Positions 5,432 to 8,382 of a DNA stretch of 8,382 nucleotides are shown here, piece by piece (positions within the stretch are counted from its first letter, which is position 1; each line of letters opens with the position of its first letter). Source of the stretch: RGIG7213 sp045636245. Its GTDB lineage: Bacteria > Bacillota > Clostridia > Oscillospirales > CAG-272. The stretch is from NCBI GenBank assembly GCA_045636245.1, contig JAZTXA010000014.1:1-8382 (forward strand), in the 5' to 3' direction. A program made the position numbers and the translations under genes. The notes below the pieces were generated by a model. It saw only the letters and a list, made by a program, of their open reading frames with translations, had not been told where the DNA came from and did not search any database.

Positions 5432-5555
5432 GTTAATCCGAAGACAGCAGGTTTCGGTAAAAGCGAAAGCTTTCCTGCCGAGGGGAAAACGGTATATACT
5501 TTTTGGTATTTTTACGCTTTCTTTTCGGTCAAGAAAAGAAGGCGTTTTCTGTTTT
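5432..5555 (+). ncRNA. Ribosomal protein L10 leader RNA
   Basis: The start of the rplJ leader carries the typical L10-leader motif: GAAGACAGCAGG (5440-5451), then a purine-rich spacer, then CCTGCCGAGGGG (5474-5485), with GCAGG (5447-5451) pairing with CCTGC (5474-5478). In Firmicutes the L10(L12)4 complex binds this kink-turn-containing RNA and promotes termination upstream of rplJ. The terminator at 5514-5555 completes the attenuator. The match is by motif, order and gene context (Rfam L10_leader family). Confidence 0.88.
5514..5555 (+). terminator. Attenuator terminator in the rplJ leader
   Basis: ACGCTTTCTTTTC (5514-5526) pairs with GAAAAGAAGGCGT (5533-5545): 13 bp with a single U-G wobble and a GGTCAA loop. 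TTTTCTGTTTT follows. It lies between the leader motif and the ribosome binding site of rplJ, so it acts conditionally. Confidence 0.87.
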
Positions 5556-5590
5556 CGGAAGACAAAACCAAAACGGAGGTAAATAATCAA

Positions 5591-6136
5591 ATGGCAAGCG
5601 AAAAAATCAAGGCCCAAAAACAACAGATCGTTGCTGACCTTGCTGAAAAGCTCAAGACTGCTTCCTCTTGCGTTATCGTAACATATGCCGGCATTACGGT
5701 TGAAAACGATACAAAGATGAGAGCTGAGCTCAGAGAAGCAGGCGTTGACTACTCTGTCATTAAGAACACAATGACAAAGAGAGCTGTTGAAGAAGTAGGC
5801 TATGCACAGCTTGGCGATGTTCTTGAAGGCATGACAGCAGTTGCGATCAGCCAGAATGATCCTGTTGCTCCCGCAAAGATCCTCAAGAAGTACGCTGACA
5901 CAGTTGAGACATTTGACATAAAGGCAGGCTTTGTTGACGGTGAAATCCTTGACAAGGCAGGCGTTATGGCTCTTGCTGAAATTCCGTCCAAGGAAACTCT
6001 TATTGCGAAGATCCTCGGATGTGTTCGCTCCCCCTTGTACAACCTGGCATATGTGCTCCAGGCTATTATCGACAAGCAGGGTGAAGGCGCACCCGCTGCT
6101 GAAGCAGCACCCGCTGAAGAAGCTGCAGCTGAATAA
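5591..6136 (+). CDS. rplJ: 50S ribosomal protein L10
   Basis: 181-residue stalk base protein. It anchors the L7/L12 dimers to 23S rRNA at the GTPase-associated centre and, as L10(L12)4, represses its own operon. The N-terminal rRNA-binding domain includes LKTASSCVIVTYAGITV and the conserved VIKNTMTKRA (57-65). LYNLAYVLQAIIDKQ (149-163) is the C-terminal helix expected to hold L7/L12 dimers. The Ala/Glu-rich tail (165-181) is common in this family. GGAGGT (5575-5580) sits 10 bases before the ATG. The neighbours differ from the usual rplK-rplA-rplJ-rplL-rpoB order: lexA lies upstream and only rplL follows. Confidence 0.97.
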   Translation: MASEKIKAQKQQIVADLAEKLKTASSCVIVTYAGITVENDTKMRAELREAGVDYSVIKNTMTKRAVEEVGYAQLGDVLEGMTAVAISQNDPVAPAKILKKYADTVETFDIKAGFVDGEILDKAGVMALAEIPSKETLIAKILGCVRSPLYNLAYVLQAIIDKQGEGAPAAEAAPAEEAAAE

Positions 6137-6183
6137 TTCGGCTTCATAAAATTTACTGAAAAAATACGAAAGGTGTATTAAAA

Positions 6184-6561
6184 ATGGCTAACGAAAAAAT
6201 CGAAAAGATTCTTGAAGAACTTGATTCCCTTACAATACTTGAACTTGCTGACCTCGTTAAAGGTCTCGAAGAAAAATACGGCGTAAGCGCTGCTGCTCCC
6301 GTTGCAGTTGCAGGCGCTGCTGCTCCTGCTGCAGCTGCTGCAGAAGAAAAGACAGAATTTGACGTAATCCTCGCTTCCTTCGGTTCCTCCAAGCTCGGAG
6401 TTATCAAGGTTGTTCGTGAACTTACAGGTCTCGGCCTTAAGGAAGCTAAGGAAATCGTTGAAGGCGCTCCCAAGACACTTAAGGAAGGCGTTGACAAGGC
6501 TACTGCTGAAGATTACAAGGCAAAGCTTACAGAAGCAGGCGCTACAATCGAAATCAAATAA
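6184..6561 (+). CDS. rplL: 50S ribosomal protein L7/L12
   Basis: 125-residue stalk protein present in several copies per ribosome; it recruits and activates translational GTPases. The N-terminal dimerisation domain (about 1-33) is MANEKIEKILEELDSL-ILELADLVKGLEEKYG. An Ala/Pro-rich flexible hinge covers about 35-54. The C-terminal domain (56-125) contains EFDVIL, the factor-binding face around K70 (GSSKLGVIKVVRE) and GLGLKEAKEIVEGAP. AAAGGTG (6169-6175) is its ribosome binding site. It follows rplJ by 47 bases with no terminator between, so the two are co-transcribed and share the leader control. Confidence 0.98.
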   Translation: MANEKIEKILEELDSLTILELADLVKGLEEKYGVSAAAPVAVAGAAAPAAAAAEEKTEFDVILASFGSSKLGVIKVVRELTGLGLKEAKEIVEGAPKTLKEGVDKATAEDYKAKLTEAGATIEIK

Positions 6562-6577
6562 TAGATTTTTATCTATG

Positions 6578-6605
6578 AAAACCGCACCGTCAGGTGCGGT
6601 TTTTT
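6578..6605 (+). terminator. Strong intrinsic terminator after rplL
   Basis: AAAACCGCACC (6578-6588) and GGTGCGGTTTT (6593-6603) form an 11-bp perfect stem with a GTCA loop and a six-T tail (6600-6605). A small ATAGAT/ATCTAT hairpin (6561-6576) precedes it. It ends the rplJL unit and separates it from the exported-protein genes. Confidence 0.95.
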
Positions 6606-6629
6606 ATTTGATAATTGCTTGTAAACATC

Positions 6630-6658
6630 TTGACTTTTTATTTCTTGTGCTGTATCAT
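6630..6658 (+). promoter_or_regulatory. Probable promoter of the rhodanese lipoprotein gene
   Basis: TTGACT (6630-6635), a 17-base spacer and TATCAT (6653-6658) differ from the consensus at one base in each box. It follows the rplL terminator directly. Transcription would start near 6665, leaving a leader of about 20 bases. Confidence 0.65.
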
Positions 6659-6686
6659 TTTAAGTGTGATCGAGGAGGATGATGAT

Positions 6687-7124
6687 ATGAAGAAATTTTT
6701 AAAGATATTTTCGGTTTCATTTGCGCTTGTTTCCTCACTTTTGCTTTTTTCCTGCGGCAACGGCACATCTGATACAGAACAGACAGTAACTGATGCACAA
6801 AGCGAAGAGCCTTTAAGCTATGAGCAAATAACACAAGAAAAGGCAAAAGAGCTTATGGAAACGCAAACGGATTATGTGATAATTGATGCAAGAACAGATG
6901 AAGAATTTGCACAAGGTCACATTGAAGGTGCTGTTCTTATCCCGGAATATGAAATAAGACAGAAAGCACCGCAGATTATTCCGGACAAAGATACGCTCAT
7001 TCTCGTCTACTGCCGAAGCGGAAGAAGAAGTAAAATAGCGTCCGAGGAGCTTGTAAAATCAGGCTACACAAACGTCAAGGAATTCGGCGGTATAATCGAT
7101 TGGAAGTACGGAACGGTAAAATGA
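6687..7124 (+). CDS. Rhodanese-domain lipoprotein
   Basis: 145-residue exported lipoprotein. The N-terminus (MKKFLKIFSV, then a hydrophobic stretch) ends in a lipobox LFSC with lipidated Cys23, so it should sit on the outer face of the membrane. A polar spacer (24-45) precedes one rhodanese-like domain (about 46-145) with IIDARTDEEFAQGHIEGAVLIP, the active-site loop CRSGRRS at 109-115 (persulfide-carrying Cys109) and a terminal GGIIDWKYG. Single-domain rhodaneses move sulfane sulfur or act in thiol redox; the extracellular substrate is unknown. GAGGAGG (6672-6678) lies 8 bases before the ATG at 6687. A longer reading from 6615 would place the signal peptide internally and starts upstream of the promoter's -10 box, so it is rejected. 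It appears to be a single-gene unit; the next gene has its own promoter. Confidence 0.9.
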   Translation: MKKFLKIFSVSFALVSSLLLFSCGNGTSDTEQTVTDAQSEEPLSYEQITQEKAKELMETQTDYVIIDARTDEEFAQGHIEGAVLIPEYEIRQKAPQIIPDKDTLILVYCRSGRRSKIASEELVKSGYTNVKEFGGIIDWKYGTVK

Positions 7125-7142
7125 TTGTGAATAGAAAGAAAT

Positions 7143-7241
7143 ATTATTTTGTTGCATATTGAATTAAAATCGTCATTTTGCACAATACAAATCGCCATAA
7201 ATTGTTTATATGACGAAAAAAAATTATTTTGTCTATATTGA
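7143..7241 (+). repeat. Imperfect 20-base direct repeat upstream of the nuclease gene
   Basis: ATTATTTTGTTGCATATTGA (7143-7162) recurs as ATTATTTTGTCTATATTGA (7223-7241), 80 bases apart, differing by a small substitution/deletion in the middle. The second copy ends inside the -35 box of the nuclease promoter. Between them, TCGTCAT (7170-7176) and ATGACGA (7210-7216) are inverted. This intergenic stretch (7125-7237) is otherwise AT-rich with no gene visible. Confidence 0.4.
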
Positions 7242-7266
7242 CAATGTGAATTTATTATGATATAAT
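7238..7266 (+). promoter_or_regulatory. Near-perfect sigma-A promoter of the nuclease gene
   Basis: The -35 TTGACA (7238-7243), a 17-base spacer and the -10 TATAAT (7261-7266) all match consensus, with TG at 7258-7259 forming an extended -10. AT-rich DNA with an A-run (7216-7223) lies just upstream. Predicted start near 7273; AGGAG (7291-7295) lies 7 bases before the ATG. Confidence 0.9.
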
Positions 7267-7302
7267 AAAGGTGATGGAATTCTACATTTTAGGAGAAAAA
7301 AC

Positions 7303-8364
7303 ATGAAAAAGTTTTTAGCGATCACTCTTGCCCTCACAATGATGCTTTCAGTAACCGCATCAGCAGCAAGCATTTGGGATTATTTAGGCGGCTTGTTCGG
7401 CGTAAGCTCCGGCACTTCCACCACAGTAACAACTACAGCAAGCAGCTCAAAGACAACAACAAGCAGTTCAAAGACGACAACGAGCAGCTCCAAAGCAACT
7501 ACAACAACATCCAAGACCACGACTTCCACAACAAAGACGAACTACAACAAGGCTATTACACCTGCAAAGACGTATAAGCCCAGCGTTTCTGTTCCTGCAT
7601 ATTCCGGCAAGGCATACGTTGCAGTAAACGGAAACAAGCCCTTTTTCAAGGAAACAGAAAAGACAACAGTTGCATTTGAATATTACGGCGCACTCGATTC
7701 ACTTAAGAGATGTACATATACATTCGCTTGCGTAGGCAAGGAAATAATGCCTACAACTAAGAGAGGAAGTCTTTCACACAAGCCCACAGGCTGGGTACAG
7801 AATCAGTATGATTTTGTTGAAAGCAAGAACCTTTATAACCGTTGCCACCTTATCGCATGGCAGCTCACAGGCGAAAACAACAACAAGCAGAACCTTATAA
7901 CAGGTACAAGATATATGAATATTCAGGGCATGGTTCCGTTTGAAGATATGATTGCCGACTATGTAAAGGAAACAGGCAATCACGTTATGTACCGTGTAAC
8001 ACCTATTTTCGAAGGCAATAACTTGCTTGCAAGCGGTGTGCTTCTCGAGGGTTGGTCTGTTGAAGACAATGGCGACGGCATTTGCTTCAATGTTTACGCA
8101 TATAATGTTCAGCCCGGTGTTAAGATTGATTATAAGACAGGTAATAACTCAGCAGATACAAGCGCAACAACGACCTCCAAACCCAGCACAGCACAGGAAA
8201 AAACTTACGTTGTAAACAAGAACGGCTACAAGGTTCACCTTCCCACTTGTGGAAGCGCTAAGAACATGAGCGCTAAAAACCGCGTTGAGTTCACAGGTAC
8301 TGTAAACGAGCTTTTGGCTAAATACCCCAAGGCAACGTCAGCAGGATGCTGTAAGCCGTATTAA
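7303..8364 (+). CDS. Secreted DNA/RNA non-specific endonuclease (His-Me finger, EndA/streptococcal DNase-like)
   Basis: 353-residue exported nuclease. A signal peptide (MKKFLAITLALTMMLSV-TASA) is probably cut after Ala21. Residues 35-80 are Ser/Thr/Lys-rich and contain three SSSKTTT-type repeats, a likely extended linker. The DNA/RNA non-specific endonuclease domain (about 100-277) has NLYNRCHLIAWQLTGE, where NRCH (179-182) replaces the textbook DRGH and His182 would be the general base. It continues with NLITGTRYMN (197-206, the Asn being candidate metal ligands), GMVPFE, ETGNHVMYRVTPIFEGNNLLA and SVEDNGDGICFNVYAYNVQPG, typical of Gram-positive DNA-entry/secreted nucleases. A second linker (281-300) leads to a C-terminal module (about 301-353), YVVNKNGYKVHLPTCGSAKNM ending GCCKPY. 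This resembles the small Cys/His domain attached to other secreted nucleases and ComEC-like proteins. Role inferred: nucleotide scavenging, biofilm DNA breakdown or DNA uptake. The gene is complete and the window ends 18 bases later. Confidence 0.9.
   Translation: MKKFLAITLALTMMLSVTASAASIWDYLGGLFGVSSGTSTTVTTTASSSKTTTSSSKTTTSSSKATTTTSKTTTSTTKTNYNKAITPAKTYKPSVSVPAYSGKAYVAVNGNKPFFKETEKTTVAFEYYGALDSLKRCTYTFACVGKEIMPTTKRGSLSHKPTGWVQNQYDFVESKNLYNRCHLIAWQLTGENNNKQNLITGTRYMNIQGMVPFEDMIADYVKETGNHVMYRVTPIFEGNNLLASGVLLEGWSVEDNGDGICFNVYAYNVQPGVKIDYKTGNNSADTSATTTSKPSTAQEKTYVVNKNGYKVHLPTCGSAKNMSAKNRVEFTGTVNELLAKYPKATSAGCCKPY
7441..7503 (+). repeat. Three 21-base in-frame tandem repeats in the nuclease gene
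   Basis: Units at 7441-7461, 7462-7482 and 7483-7503 each encode a seven-residue SSSKTTT-type block (third copy SSSKATT). They differ mainly at silent positions (AGCAGC versus AGCAGT; ACAACA versus ACGACG). More degenerate TTSKTTT/STTKT blocks follow. Such a repeat can change copy number by slippage and so vary the linker length. It is a coding repeat, not a CRISPR. Confidence 0.8.
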
Positions 8365-8382
8365 TTTATCTAAGGATACTTT

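Noticed and set aside
5397..5582. 61-residue open frame over the rplJ leader.
   Set aside because: Its TTG start is the -35 box itself, and the frame covers the L10 leader and attenuator; there is no ribosome binding site or protein resemblance.
5800..6147. Minus-strand Ala/Ser-rich frame opposite rplJ, and a similar one opposite rplL (6153-6497).
   Set aside because: Their low-complexity composition mirrors the Ala/Glu-rich stalk-protein codons on the other strand.
6615..6686. N-terminal extension of the rhodanese protein, starting at 6615.
   Set aside because: The extension starts upstream of the -10 box, lacks a ribosome binding site, and would bury a textbook lipoprotein signal peptide.
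7441..7540. Regular short repeats that might suggest a CRISPR array.
   Set aside because: The units are contiguous 21-base in-frame codon repeats for Ser/Thr/Lys with no spacers, inside a secreted protein linker.

Overview
The window looks like chromosomal DNA of an anaerobic, gut-type Firmicute (Clostridia, perhaps an Oscillospiraceae/Ruminococcaceae relative). The grounds are Firmicutes-style ribosomal-protein leaders with attenuators, GGAGG-type ribosome binding sites, a Firmicutes-type LexA operator, near-consensus sigma-A promoters, and protein sequences that resemble clostridial homologues. All genes I can support are on the + strand. I see no tRNA, rRNA, CRISPR array, insertion sequence or phage gene.

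Region 1 (1-3010) is a tight three-gene cluster: a ROK-family sugar kinase (glucokinase type, cut off at its 5' end by the window edge), a membrane PAP2-family phosphatase beginning 1 base after the kinase stop, and an MFS transporter beginning 10 bases after that. Region 2 (3011-3226) is a non-coding stretch unusually rich in hairpins, followed by a strong promoter. Region 3 (3227-4592) is the translation operon infC-rpmI-rplT (IF3, L35, L20). Its leader of about 150 nt contains an intrinsic terminator, as expected for L20-controlled attenuation, and infC appears to start at a non-standard AUA codon. A clean terminator closes the operon.

Region 4 (4680-5369) is lexA, the SOS repressor, behind a perfect inverted-repeat LexA box and a degenerate second box centred exactly 20 bp downstream. 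Region 5 (5362-6605) is rplJ-rplL (L10, L7/L12) with its own near-consensus promoter, an L10-leader RNA, a 13-bp attenuator hairpin and a strong terminator. It is detached from the usual rplKA and rpoBC neighbours. Region 6 (6630-8364) encodes two exported proteins: a rhodanese-domain lipoprotein and a secreted DNA/RNA non-specific nuclease with a Ser/Thr-repeat linker and a C-terminal Cys/His domain. The nuclease has a near-consensus promoter.

Most of the window is conserved housekeeping sequence, and I do not see a convincing new multi-gene system. The points most worth checking are the AUA start of infC with its leader, the hairpin-dense spacer at 3014-3163, the paired LexA boxes, the relocated rplJL unit, and the AT-rich dyad and direct repeats near the rplJ and nuclease promoters.
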